Source: an uncultured Rhodanobacter sp. (GTDB taxonomy: Bacteria; Pseudomonadota; Gammaproteobacteria; Xanthomonadales; Rhodanobacteraceae). Taken from it: a stretch of 11,109 nucleotides of DNA. The notes under the pieces are model-generated. The model had not been told where the DNA came from. It saw only the letters and a program-made list of their open reading frames with translations, and searched no databases. The translations under genes were made by a program, and so were the position numbers. Position 1 is the first letter of the stretch. Each line of letters starts with the position of its first letter. The DNA lies in assembly GCA_903827735.1 (NCBI GenBank), contig CAIKJM010000210.1, positions 1 through 11,109 on the forward strand, written 5' to 3'. Positions 1 to 6,554 of this stretch are shown piece after piece.

Positions 1-1730
1 ACCAGCGCGTGCTGCGGGTTGATCTCCAGCGTGGGCTTCGACTCGGGCATGTCCTGACCCGCCTCGCGCAGCAGGCGGGCGAGATGCGGAGCCATTTCGT
101 AATCGCTCAACGCCAGGCACGACGGTGAGTCGGTGAGGCGAGCCGAGACCTTGACGTCGCCGACGCGATCGCCGAGCAGGTCCTTGAGCTTTTTCAGCAG
201 CGGCTCGGCTTCCTTGGTAGCTTCTTCCTGCTTGGCCTTGTCGGCGTCGTCCAGCGGCACATCGCCCTTGGCAGCGCTCTTGAGCTTTTTGCCTTCGTAC
301 TCGCTCAGGCTGCCGATCATCCATTCGTCGATGCGGTCGAACATCAGCAGCACTTCGATGCCCTTGGCCTTGAACGCTTCGAGCTGCGGGCTGCCAAACG
401 CCGCGGCGTAGCTGTCGGCGGTGATGTACCAGATCGCTTCCTGGCCGATCGCCATGCGGCCGATGTAATCGTCCAGCGACACGGTCTGCTGCGTGCCTTC
501 GCCCTTGGTCGATGCAAAGCGCAGCAGCTTGGCGATGCGCTCGCGGTTGTTGGCGTCTTCGCTGATGCCTTCCTTGAGCGTGTTGCCGAAGGCCTTGTAG
601 AAGGTGGCGAATTTCTCGGGCTCGTCGCGCGCCAGCTTTTCGATCAGGTCGAGCACGCGCTTGACGCAGGCCGCCTTGATCCGCTCGAGCTGACGGTTGT
701 GCTGCAGAATTTCGCGGCTCACGTTGAGCGGCAGGTCATCGGCATCGACCACACCGCGCACGAAGCGCAAGTAGTTCGGCAGCAGCTCCTCAGCCGCGTC
801 CATGATGAAGACGCGCTTGATGTAAAGCTTCAGGCCCTTGCGCTCGTCGCGCCCACCCATCATCAGGTCGAATGGCGGCTGCGACGGCAGATAGAGCAGC
901 GTGGTGAAACTCTGGCTACCCTCGACGCGGTTGTGCGTCCAGGCGAGCGGCTCGTTGAAATCGTGGCCGAGCGACTTGTAGAAGCTCTTGTAGTCGTCGT
1001 CGCTGATGTCGGACTTGGGCTTGGTCCACAGCGCCGAGGCGGCGTTGATGGTTTCCCACTCGTCGCTGGGCTTGTTGTCTTTCTCTACCGGCATGCGGAT
1101 CGGAAACGCCACATGGTCGGAATACTTGGTGATCAGCGAACGCAGCTGCCAGCGCTTGAGGAACTCGTCCTCGTCGGCCTTCAGGTGCAGCACGACGGAG
1201 GTGCCGCTTTCCGGCAGGGAAACCTGCTCCAGCGAATACTCGCCTTTGCCGTCGCTTTCCCACTGCACGCCTTCGCTCGCCGCGGCGCCCGCATGGCGGC
1301 TGCGTACGGTGACCTTATCGGCGACCACGAAGGCCGAATAAAAGCCCACGCCAAACTGGCCGATCAGGCGCGCGTCGGCTTTCTGTTCGCCGGACATGGC
1401 TTCGAGAAAACGGCGGGTGCCGGAGCTGGCGATGGTGCCGATGTTGGCGATCACCTCATCGCGCGTCATGCCGATACCGTTGTCGCTGATGGTGACGGTC
1501 CGCGCATCAGGGTCCCAGCTCACGTCGATATGCAGCTCGCTGCCAAGCGTCGCCAGCTCGGGGTGAGCTATCGACTCGAAGCGCAGCTTGTCGCACGCGT
1601 CCGACGCGTTGGAGATCAGCTCGCGCAGGAAGATTTCCTTGTGCGAATACAGCGAATGCGTGACCAGGTGCAGCACCTGGGCGACTTCGGCTTCGAATTT
1701 GCGGGTTTCGGTGGTGGCTGTTGCGTTCAT
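1..1730 (-). CDS. htpG: Molecular chaperone HtpG (bacterial Hsp90), 3' end cut off
   Basis: This is the bacterial Hsp90, an ATP-driven dimeric cytoplasmic chaperone that remodels client proteins with the DnaK system. Reading leftward from ATG at 1730, 576 residues are visible. The family is usually about 620-635 residues, so roughly the last 50 residues of the C-terminal dimerisation domain lie outside the window. The GHKL ATPase signatures are intact: ELISNASDA at 37-45 (catalytic Glu37, Mg-binding Asn41), DNGIGM at 83-88, GTIASSG at 98-104 and GQFGVGF at 124-130. The middle domain includes the stretch LPLNVSREILQ. The visible end, LEINPQHAL, matches the start of the conserved C-terminal LEIN-P-HPL motif. 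The start is chosen because the N-terminus aligns with known HtpG; the ribosome site is weak (AGG about 11 bases upstream). A poor sigma-32-like element lies just upstream. No frameshift is seen. Confidence 0.97.
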   Translation of the reverse strand, partial: MNATATTETRKFEAEVAQVLHLVTHSLYSHKEIFLRELISNASDACDKLRFESIAHPELATLGSELHIDVSWDPDARTVTISDNGIGMTRDEVIANIGTIASSGTRRFLEAMSGEQKADARLIGQFGVGFYSAFVVADKVTVRSRHAGAAASEGVQWESDGKGEYSLEQVSLPESGTSVVLHLKADEDEFLKRWQLRSLITKYSDHVAFPIRMPVEKDNKPSDEWETINAASALWTKPKSDISDDDYKSFYKSLGHDFNEPLAWTHNRVEGSQSFTTLLYLPSQPPFDLMMGGRDERKGLKLYIKRVFIMDAAEELLPNYLRFVRGVVDADDLPLNVSREILQHNRQLERIKAACVKRVLDLIEKLARDEPEKFATFYKAFGNTLKEGISEDANNRERIAKLLRFASTKGEGTQQTVSLDDYIGRMAIGQEAIWYITADSYAAAFGSPQLEAFKAKGIEVLLMFDRIDEWMIGSLSEYEGKKLKSAAKGDVPLDDADKAKQEEATKEAEPLLKKLKDLLGDRVGDVKVSARLTDSPSCLALSDYEMAPHLARLLREAGQDMPESKPTLEINPQHAL

Positions 1731-1740
1731 GGACTATTGC

Positions 1741-1765
1741 CTATGGGTGACGTTTATCAAATCAA
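1741..1765 (-). promoter_or_regulatory. Weak sigma-32-like promoter candidate upstream of htpG
   Basis: On the minus strand, TTGATT (1765-1760) is followed after 11 bases by ACCCATAG (1748-1741). The downstream half resembles the sigma-32 -10 consensus CCCCATNT. The upstream half matches TTGAAA at only 4 of 6 positions, and the spacing is shorter than the usual 13-14. If real, transcription would start only a few bases before the htpG ATG. No better promoter is seen in the gap. The call relies partly on the knowledge that htpG is a classical RpoH target. Confidence 0.25.
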
Positions 1766-1773
1766 TTAGTTAA

Positions 1774-1842
1774 AGGGGCGAGGGACGAGTGGCGAGGGCG
1801 CAAGCTCGAGGCAGTACGGGTACGCCGTCGCCCCTCGCCCCT
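1774..1842. repeat. GC-rich inverted repeat between htpX and htpG
   Basis: An exact 11-base arm AGGGGCGAGGG (1774-1784) has its reverse complement CCCTCGCCCCT at 1832-1842. The match continues imperfectly inward after one mismatch (CGAGTGGCG against CGACGGCG in the complement). The left side also repeats the GGCGAGGG theme at 1791-1798. It begins four bases beyond the htpX stop, so it may fold into a structure that ends the htpX transcript. It also sits directly in front of the htpG promoter region. The composition resembles the short dispersed GC-rich intergenic repeats of Xanthomonadales, but other copies cannot be seen from one window. Confidence 0.55.
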
Positions 1843-1845
1843 AGC

Positions 1846-2730
1846 TCAACTCTTCTGCAAAGCAGCGATGCGCTCGTCCAGCGGGGGGTGGCTCATGAAG
1901 AGGCGTTTGAGGCCGTCGGCCAGTGGACCGGAGATGCCGAACGCGGCGATGGTGTTGGGCAGCGTGCTTTCGCCGTGGTTGACCTTGAGCCGCTGCAGGG
2001 CGGAGATCATCGCATTTCGGCCGGCGAACTGCGCGCCGGCCTGATCGGCACGGAACTCCCGCCAGCGCGAGAAGGCCGCCACGATCATCGAGGCGAACAG
2101 GCCGAACACGATCTGCAGCACCATCACCACCACGAAGTAGCCGATACCGCCGCCGCGGTTGTCGCGACCGCCGGACAGCCAGCTGTCGACTGCGCGACCG
2201 ACGATGCGTGCTGCCAGAATCACCAGCGTATTGAGCACGCCCTGGATGAGCGTGAGCGTGACCATGTCGCCGTTGGCGATATGGCCGATCTCATGGCCGA
2301 GCACGGCCTTGATCTGTTCGCGATCCATCTGCTGCAGCAGGCCGGAGCTCACTGCGACCAGCGCGTTATTTTTGCTCATGCCGGTAGCAAACGCGTTCAT
2401 TTCCGGAGCGTCGTAAATCGCCACTTCTGGCATGCCAATGCCGGCGCTCTGCGCGTGCTGGCGCACGATGTCGAGCAGCCAGCGCTCGGTCTCGTTCTGC
2501 GGCTGCGCGATCACCCTGGCACCGGTCGACCACTTGGCCATCCACTTGGAAATCGCCAGCGAGATGAAGGCGCCGCCCATGCCGAACACCGCGGCAAACG
2601 CCAGCAGTCCGCCCATACCGCCATAGCCGCGGCTCGCGGCCATCTGGTCGATGCCGAACAGGTGACAGACGATGCTCAGCAGTATCAGTACGGCGATATT
2701 GGTGAGCAGGAAAAGGGCGATGCGGCGCAT
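1846..2730 (-). CDS. htpX: Protease HtpX, inner-membrane zinc metalloprotease (M48B)
   Basis: HtpX is a heat-shock zinc protease of the inner membrane that cleaves misfolded or damaged membrane proteins and partly overlaps in function with FtsH. The 294-residue product matches the usual length (about 293). Two N-terminal hydrophobic segments lie near 4-24 and 40-62, and two more near 160-178 and 196-220. The zinc site is complete: HEIGH at 146-150 (His146, Glu147, His150) and the third ligand Glu225 in EFRAD. The C-terminal FMSHPPLDERIAAL is typical. The reading frame is open upstream to 2862, but the ATG at 2730 gives the canonical N-terminus MRRIALFLL; the added 44 residues would be hydrophilic, unlike the family, and would cover the leader of the proposed promoter. 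The next gene downstream is htpG on the same strand, 115 bases away. Confidence 0.97.
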   Translation of the reverse strand: MRRIALFLLTNIAVLILLSIVCHLFGIDQMAASRGYGGMGGLLAFAAVFGMGGAFISLAISKWMAKWSTGARVIAQPQNETERWLLDIVRQHAQSAGIGMPEVAIYDAPEMNAFATGMSKNNALVAVSSGLLQQMDREQIKAVLGHEIGHIANGDMVTLTLIQGVLNTLVILAARIVGRAVDSWLSGGRDNRGGGIGYFVVVMVLQIVFGLFASMIVAAFSRWREFRADQAGAQFAGRNAMISALQRLKVNHGESTLPNTIAAFGISGPLADGLKRLFMSHPPLDERIAALQKS

Positions 2731-3031
2731 GGATGTTTCTCGGGCTCGTTTGATGAGGTTAGATTTTGAGGAGATGAGATCAGGTAAAACGTTGCTGGAA
2801 CAGCTCTCCCGGCATGTCTTGGGTTGCTTGTCATGATTCGGGGCGAAAGCCCTCCGTTTCAAGGATGGGACCGCGCGCCAGCGTCGCGGTTCAGTCGGCT
2901 GCGGCGCCGTGAGCGCGCTTCGGTCTCCCGACGAGGCTGCGACTTTGGCACTTTTCGCCAGCCCTTCACCGCGGCACTAGCAGTCTGTGGCCCGATGTTT
3001 TCCGCCTTGCCATCCGATCCGGGACTTTGCC
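2731..3031. other. Divergent intergenic region between htpX and the YihY/BrkB gene
   Basis: This 301-base gap holds the htpX leader and its sigma-32 promoter in the left half. The right half must hold the promoter of the plus-strand membrane protein gene. A TTGGCA at 2945-2950 could be a -35, but no convincing -10 lies at the right distance. A GGGC-GAAA-GCCC hairpin at 2841-2852 falls inside the sigma-32 promoter and is probably incidental. No riboswitch, tRNA or convincing small gene is seen. A 73-codon plus-strand frame (2824-3045) is rich in Arg and Ser, has no recognisable ribosome site and overlaps the next start, so I do not call it. Confidence 0.6.
2836..2863 (-). promoter_or_regulatory. 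Sigma-32 (RpoH) heat-shock promoter for htpX
   Basis: On the minus strand, CTTGAAA (2863-2857) is followed after exactly 13 bases by CCCCGAAT (2843-2836). The established E. coli sigma-32 consensus is CTTGAAA, 13-14 bases, CCCCATNT. The -35 is a perfect match and the -10 keeps CCCC and the final T. Initiation about seven bases downstream would give a leader near 98 bases before the htpX ATG at 2730. Regulation of htpX by heat shock is known in E. coli; its use in this organism is inferred. Confidence 0.65.
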
Positions 3032-3928
3032 ATGAGTTATTTTAAAACAGCCAAGCTCACGGTCCAGTCGGCCGCCTCGGGTTTCAGCGATGACGAGCTG
3101 CTGACCCGCGCCGCGGCGCTGGCGTTCTATTCGGCGCTGTCGTTCGCGCCGCTGCTGGTGCTGCTGATCTGGCTGGTGTCGATGCTGCACAGCGGCTGGG
3201 ACGTGCGTCTGATCAATGCGCTCAATGGCATGGTGGGACCGCGCGCAGCGGACGCGGTGAAGGGCATCATGGACAGCGCCAAGGCGCGGCCGCAGACCGG
3301 CAATATCGCCGGCATGATCGGCCTGCTGGTAACGCTGTTCGGCGCGTCGGCCGTGTTCGCGCAGCTGCAGGGCACGCTGAACCGCGTGTGGCGGGTCAAG
3401 CCCAAGCCCGGCGCGGCCGTGGGTCAGTGGGTGCGCACACGGGCACACGCGCTGGCCCTACTGATTGGCATCGGCTTTCTACTGGTGATCTCCTTTGTGC
3501 TCAGCGGCATCATCGAAGCGGTGGTTCCGGGCAACACGCTGGCGTGGCTGATCATCGAAGACGTGATTTCGACGTTGGTGTTCGTCATGGTGTTCGGCGC
3601 GATGTACAAGGTATTGCCCGACGCGCTGATCGAGTGGAGCGACGCGCTGGGCGGCGGCCTGCTCACGGCCATTCTCTTTATCGTCGGCAAGTTTGCCATC
3701 GGCCTGTACATCAGCCACAGCAACGTCGGCGGCGCGTACGGGCCGGCTGGCGCCTTCGTGGTGCTGCTGACCTGGGTGTACTACTCCTCGATCATCGTGC
3801 TGATGGGCGCCGAACTCACCCGCGGCCTGGCCGACGCGCGCGGCAAGCCGATTCGGCCCAGCGCCCACGCGGTGGAAATCGAGGCGACGCCGGCGGAGAA
3901 AGCCAGCGCTACGGGGACGGCGGCTTGA
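3032..3928 (+). CDS. YihY/virulence factor BrkB family inner-membrane protein
   Basis: This is a 298-residue polytopic membrane protein of the YihY/BrkB (UPF0761) family, once misnamed ribonuclease BN. The biochemical role of the family is not settled. About six membrane segments are visible, near 31-51, 92-111, 138-163, 170-192, 205-226 and 236-260. Family signatures include AFYSALSFAPLLV at 31-43, QLQGTLNRVWRVKPKP at 111-126, and the stretch from YGPAGAF (236-242) to MGAELTR (258-264). The tail after 265 is polar, Ala- and Glu-rich, and probably cytoplasmic. The frame is open back to an ATG at 2987, but the start at 3032 gives the usual N-terminus; GGGA about eight bases upstream is a weak ribosome site. 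It is divergent from htpX and converges on the next gene, 23 bases away. Confidence 0.9.
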   Translation: MSYFKTAKLTVQSAASGFSDDELLTRAAALAFYSALSFAPLLVLLIWLVSMLHSGWDVRLINALNGMVGPRAADAVKGIMDSAKARPQTGNIAGMIGLLVTLFGASAVFAQLQGTLNRVWRVKPKPGAAVGQWVRTRAHALALLIGIGFLLVISFVLSGIIEAVVPGNTLAWLIIEDVISTLVFVMVFGAMYKVLPDALIEWSDALGGGLLTAILFIVGKFAIGLYISHSNVGGAYGPAGAFVVLLTWVYYSSIIVLMGAELTRGLADARGKPIRPSAHAVEIEATPAEKASATGTAA

Positions 3929-3951
3929 AACATCCGCAAAGCCGGCGCTGG

Positions 3952-4626
3952 TCAATCGCCCTGCGTGGCGATAGCGTTGATATCCGCTGCTTCCAATAGC
4001 GGCTTGGATGCACCGCGGCGCACGACGGCCAGCATCGCCTGGCCGATCACCTCAGTGGTCAGAATTGTCGACGGCATCAGCGCCCGCAGCAAAGGCAGCA
4101 GCGGACGCGTCAACGAATAAAAGATCTGGTACGACGAGGTCTTCGAACGCACGCCGCGCAGCGGCTGGATGATGCCCGGGCGGAACATGTAAGCCGCCTT
4201 GAACGGCAGTCTAAGCAGCGCGTTCTCGGTACGCCCCTTGACGCGCGCCCACATGCTTCGGCCCTTTTCCGTGCTGTCCGTACCCGCGCCTGACACGTAG
4301 ACAAAGGTCATCTGCGGATTGAGCCGCGCCAGCGTTGTCGCGGCGGCCAGCGTGATGTCGTAGGTGAGATGGGAATAGTCCGCCTCGGTCTTGCCAGCGG
4401 ACGTGACGCCGAGGCAGAAAAAGCAGGCATCGAACCCTTCGAGCTGCGGTTCGATCGCGCGGTAGTCGAGCAGATTCTTGTGCACCACGTCGCGCAGTTT
4501 GGAGTGCTGCTGATCCAGCGCCGTACGCCCCACGCTCTGCACCAGCGACACATCCGCCGCCTGCAGGCATTCGATCAGCACGCCCTGCCCGACCATGCCG
4601 GTGGCACCAAACAAGAGAACTCTCAC
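3952..4626 (-). CDS. Atypical SDR / NAD(P)H-binding Rossmann protein
   Basis: This 224-residue protein is a single-domain Rossmann fold of the atypical short-chain dehydrogenase group, related to NmrA/TIP30-like NAD(P)-binding proteins. Its substrate is unknown. The dinucleotide motif GATGMVGQG is at 7-15, directly after the first strand, and FFCLGVTSAGK (69-79) follows the fourth strand. The active-site region reads YVSGAGTDSTEKGRS (110-124) followed by MWARVKGRTE (125-134): Ser112 and Lys130 are present, but Trp126 takes the place of the catalytic Tyr in YxxxK. It may thus be a weak reductase, an isomerase-like enzyme or a sensor. The start is GTG at 4626, supported by a strong GGAGG nine bases upstream. 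It is divergent from gluQ and convergent with the membrane protein gene, so it is probably transcribed alone. Confidence 0.85.
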   Translation of the reverse strand: MRVLLFGATGMVGQGVLIECLQAADVSLVQSVGRTALDQQHSKLRDVVHKNLLDYRAIEPQLEGFDACFFCLGVTSAGKTEADYSHLTYDITLAAATTLARLNPQMTFVYVSGAGTDSTEKGRSMWARVKGRTENALLRLPFKAAYMFRPGIIQPLRGVRSKTSSYQIFYSLTRPLLPLLRALMPSTILTTEVIGQAMLAVVRRGASKPLLEAADINAIATQGD

Positions 4627-4633
4627 GCGGTCA

Positions 4634-4641
4634 CTCCTCCA
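4634..4641 (-). promoter_or_regulatory. Ribosome binding site that decides the GTG start of the SDR gene
   Basis: On the minus strand, GGAGGAGT (about 4641-4634) stands seven to nine bases before the GTG at 4626. It is the strongest Shine-Dalgarno sequence in the window and supports the GTG, which also places the Rossmann glycine motif at the expected residue 7. Confidence 0.7.
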
Positions 4642-4702
4642 TTTTTACCTTGCGCGGCATGCATTGCAGTATGCGATGAAGCCGAACTTTCCACGCGCAC
4701 GG

Positions 4703-4733
4703 TTGCCGTCGGCGCGGACGCTGCGCCTACACT
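4703..4733 (+). promoter_or_regulatory. Promoter for gluQ, apparently giving a leaderless mRNA
   Basis: TTGCCG (4703-4708) and TACACT (4728-4733) form a sigma-70-like pair with a 19-base spacer, slightly long. The -10 ends six bases before the ATG, so initiation seven bases downstream would fall on the A of the ATG at 4740. No Shine-Dalgarno sequence lies upstream, which agrees with a leaderless transcript, a type known to be common in xanthomonads. Confidence 0.5.
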
Positions 4734-4739
4734 ACGCCG

Positions 4740-5606
4740 ATGACGTATCGCGGCCGCTTCGCTCCCTCACCGACCGGATTACTGCACTTTGGCTCGCTGG
4801 TGGCAGCCTTGGGCAGCTGGCTGTGCGCACGACATGCCGGCGGCCAGTGGCTGCTGCGGATGGAAGACATCGACCCGCCGCGCGAAGTCGGCGGTTCGGC
4901 GCAGTCCATTCTCGCCGCGCTGCCCGCGTTCGGCCTGGTCGCCGATGAGCCGGTGCTGTTCCAGTCCCAGCGCACGGCGGCCTATGACGAAGCGTTTGAA
5001 AAACTTCGCGCCGCCGACCGCGTCTTTCCCTGCTGGTGCAGCCGCAGCGATCTCGCAGCCGCAGGCGGCATACATCGCGATGGTCTGTGCATCGCCGGAC
5101 CCGATGAAACACGGCCGCCCGCGTGGCGGTTGTGCGCGCCCGACAGCGACGTATTGTTCGAAGATGTGCTGCAAGGCCCGCAGCGTTACAACCTGCGCGA
5201 GGAGGCCGGCGACTTCGTGATTCGTCGCGTCGAGGGCATCTACGCCTACCAGCTGGCCTGCGCGGTCGACGATGCCTTTCAGGGCATCACCGACGTGGTG
5301 CGTGGCAGCGACCTGCTGGATTCCACGCCCCGGCAGATCTGGTTGCAGCAGTGCCTTGGTCTGCCCACGCCCGCGTACTGGCATTTGCCGCTGGCGTTGG
5401 ATGCCGAAGGGCATAAGCTGTCCAAGTCGGAGCAGGCGCATCCGCTCGATCCGTCGGATCCCATGCCCGCGCTGCGCAACGCGCTGGCGTTTCTGGATAT
5501 TCCCGTCACGCACGCGGTAAACCGCCCGGCCGAACTGCTGGCCGAGGCGCTCTCGATATTCGATCCCGCGGCGTTGCCGCACTGCAGCTCCCGTTGCGCT
5601 GGCTGA
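4740..5606 (+). CDS. gluQ: Glutamyl-Q tRNA(Asp) synthetase
   Basis: GluQ (YadB) is a paralogue of the catalytic half of glutamyl-tRNA synthetase without the anticodon-binding domain. It activates glutamate and attaches it to queuosine at position 34 of tRNA(Asp). The 288-residue length fits the family (about 290-310). The HIGH-like motif is PSPTGLLHFGSL at 9-20, followed by RMEDIDPPR at 40-48; the KMSKS-like motif is KLSKS at 226-230. The zinc region has Cys98 and Cys100 (CWC) and Cys117, but the usual Tyr ligand region reads IHRDGLC, with His112 a likely replacement. The start at 4740 has no ribosome site and a -10 box six bases upstream. The last eight residues (HCSSRCAG) look unlike a normal tail; a different frame gives a more natural ending at 5614. 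The gene stands alone, divergent from the SDR gene, and is not next to dksA as in E. coli. Confidence 0.96.
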   Translation: MTYRGRFAPSPTGLLHFGSLVAALGSWLCARHAGGQWLLRMEDIDPPREVGGSAQSILAALPAFGLVADEPVLFQSQRTAAYDEAFEKLRAADRVFPCWCSRSDLAAAGGIHRDGLCIAGPDETRPPAWRLCAPDSDVLFEDVLQGPQRYNLREEAGDFVIRRVEGIYAYQLACAVDDAFQGITDVVRGSDLLDSTPRQIWLQQCLGLPTPAYWHLPLALDAEGHKLSKSEQAHPLDPSDPMPALRNALAFLDIPVTHAVNRPAELLAEALSIFDPAALPHCSSRCAG

Positions 5607-5770
5607 ATCGGTAGAAACCTCCAGATAGCATGTCGCGTTCGTATTGGCGGCGGTTGGTGTATAAATCCCGGTGGGGAATCGCGTGGAAGCGACGACGCGT
5701 TTAGCCATCTAATCAACGCAAGCATCTCCAGCATCTACTTTTTGGCCGGCATCGGCTCTTAGGATTATTC
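5607..5770 (+). promoter_or_regulatory. gluQ-phaB intergenic region with a possible phaB promoter
   Basis: A TATAAA at 5660-5665 is the best -10 in this gap; TTCGTA 16 bases upstream would be a poor -35. That would give a leader of about 100 bases. A 5-bp stem CGCGT/ACGCG (5680-5684, 5695-5699) lies in the leader. AGCATCT occurs twice nine bases apart (5721-5727, 5730-5736). AGGA at 5761-5764, six bases before the ATG at 5771, is a good ribosome site. No intrinsic terminator for gluQ is evident. Confidence 0.35.
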
Positions 5771-6508
5771 ATGACGCAACGTACGGCCTTCATTACCGGC
5801 GGTACCGGTGGTATTGGCAGCGCGATCGTCCGGCACCTGGCCGGACAAGGGCACCGCGTATCAACCAATTACCGCGATGCCGAAAAGGCCGAGGCTTGGC
5901 GCGTGTCGATGAAAAACGAAGGCATCGACGTCTGCCTGGTGCCAGGCGACGTCTGCGACGCCGTGGCGTGCGAAGCGATGATTCGCGCCGTCGAGGAAAA
6001 GTGTGGCCCGGTCGAGATTCTGATCAACAACGCCGGCATCACCCGCGACACCACCTTCCACAAGATGGACTACGAGCAGTGGACGGCGGTGATCAACACC
6101 AACCTCAACGCCTGCTTCAACGTCACCCGCCCGGTCATCGAGGGCATGCGCCAGCGCAAGTGGGGGCGCATCGTGCAGATCAGCTCGATCAACGGCAAGA
6201 AAGGCCAGTACGGCCAGGCCAACTACGCGGCGGCCAAGGCCGGCATGCACGGTTTCACCATCTCGCTGGCGCAGGAAAACGCCCGTTTCGGCATCACGGT
6301 AAATACGGTGTCGCCCGGCTATGTAGGCACCGATATGGTGATGGCCGTGCCGGAAGACGTGCGCGAAAAAATCATCGCGCAGATCCCGATGGGACGGCTG
6401 GGACGGCCGGATGAAATCGCCCATGCCGTGGCGTTTTTCACCGGCGAACAGTCCAGCTGGATTACCGGGGCCAATCTGGCCATCAACGGTGGTCATCACA
6501 TGGGCTGA
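5771..6508 (+). CDS. phaB: Acetoacetyl-CoA reductase, PhaB-type SDR
   Basis: This NADPH-dependent reductase turns acetoacetyl-CoA into (R)-3-hydroxybutyryl-CoA, the monomer for polyhydroxybutyrate. The 245-residue protein is a classical SDR: cofactor motif GGTGGIG at 10-16, NNAG at 86-89, and the catalytic Ser139, Tyr152 and Lys156 (YAAAK). What separates it from FabG is the PhaB-like stretch GKKGQYGQANY (142-152), the sequence GYVGTDMV near 183-190 and the C-terminus NGGHHMG, close to the NGGLHMG of known PhaB enzymes. The start is fixed by AGGA six bases upstream. No phaC (synthase) or phaA (thiolase) is in the window, so a link to PHB storage is inferred. A FabG-like reductase of fatty acid synthesis is the main alternative. 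It converges on tcdA, 46 bases away. Confidence 0.88.
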   Translation: MTQRTAFITGGTGGIGSAIVRHLAGQGHRVSTNYRDAEKAEAWRVSMKNEGIDVCLVPGDVCDAVACEAMIRAVEEKCGPVEILINNAGITRDTTFHKMDYEQWTAVINTNLNACFNVTRPVIEGMRQRKWGRIVQISSINGKKGQYGQANYAAAKAGMHGFTISLAQENARFGITVNTVSPGYVGTDMVMAVPEDVREKIIAQIPMGRLGRPDEIAHAVAFFTGEQSSWITGANLAINGGHHMG

Positions 6509-6514
6509 GGCCTG

Positions 6515-6536
6515 GCGGGATGGAGTAGCGCCCCGC
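6515..6536. terminator. Weak hairpin in the phaB/tcdA convergent gap
   Basis: GCGGG (6515-6519) pairs with CCCGC (6532-6536) around a 12-base loop, in the 46-base space between the two converging stops. There is no T-run on either side, so an intrinsic terminator is only a possibility. Confidence 0.2.
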
Positions 6537-6554
6537 GACTTCATACCAACCCAA

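Noticed and set aside
699..1769. A 356-codon plus-strand open frame
   Set aside because: It is opposite htpG, whose protein is unmistakable; GC-rich DNA commonly leaves such antisense frames open.
1789..2769. A 326-codon plus-strand open frame rich in His, Gln and Ala
   Set aside because: It is opposite htpX over its whole length and matches no family I recognise.
2841..2852. GGGC-GAAA-GCCC hairpin as a small RNA or riboswitch element
   Set aside because: The stem is only four pairs and coincides with the sigma-32 promoter, which explains the GGGG/CCCC block better.
3903..3951. Inverted repeat CCAGCGC/GCGCTGG across the end of the YihY/BrkB gene as a bidirectional terminator
   Set aside because: The arms are 35 bases apart, one arm is inside the coding sequence and no T-run follows; it is weak and could be chance.
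4779..5708. A 309-codon minus-strand open frame
   Set aside because: It is the antisense shadow of gluQ.
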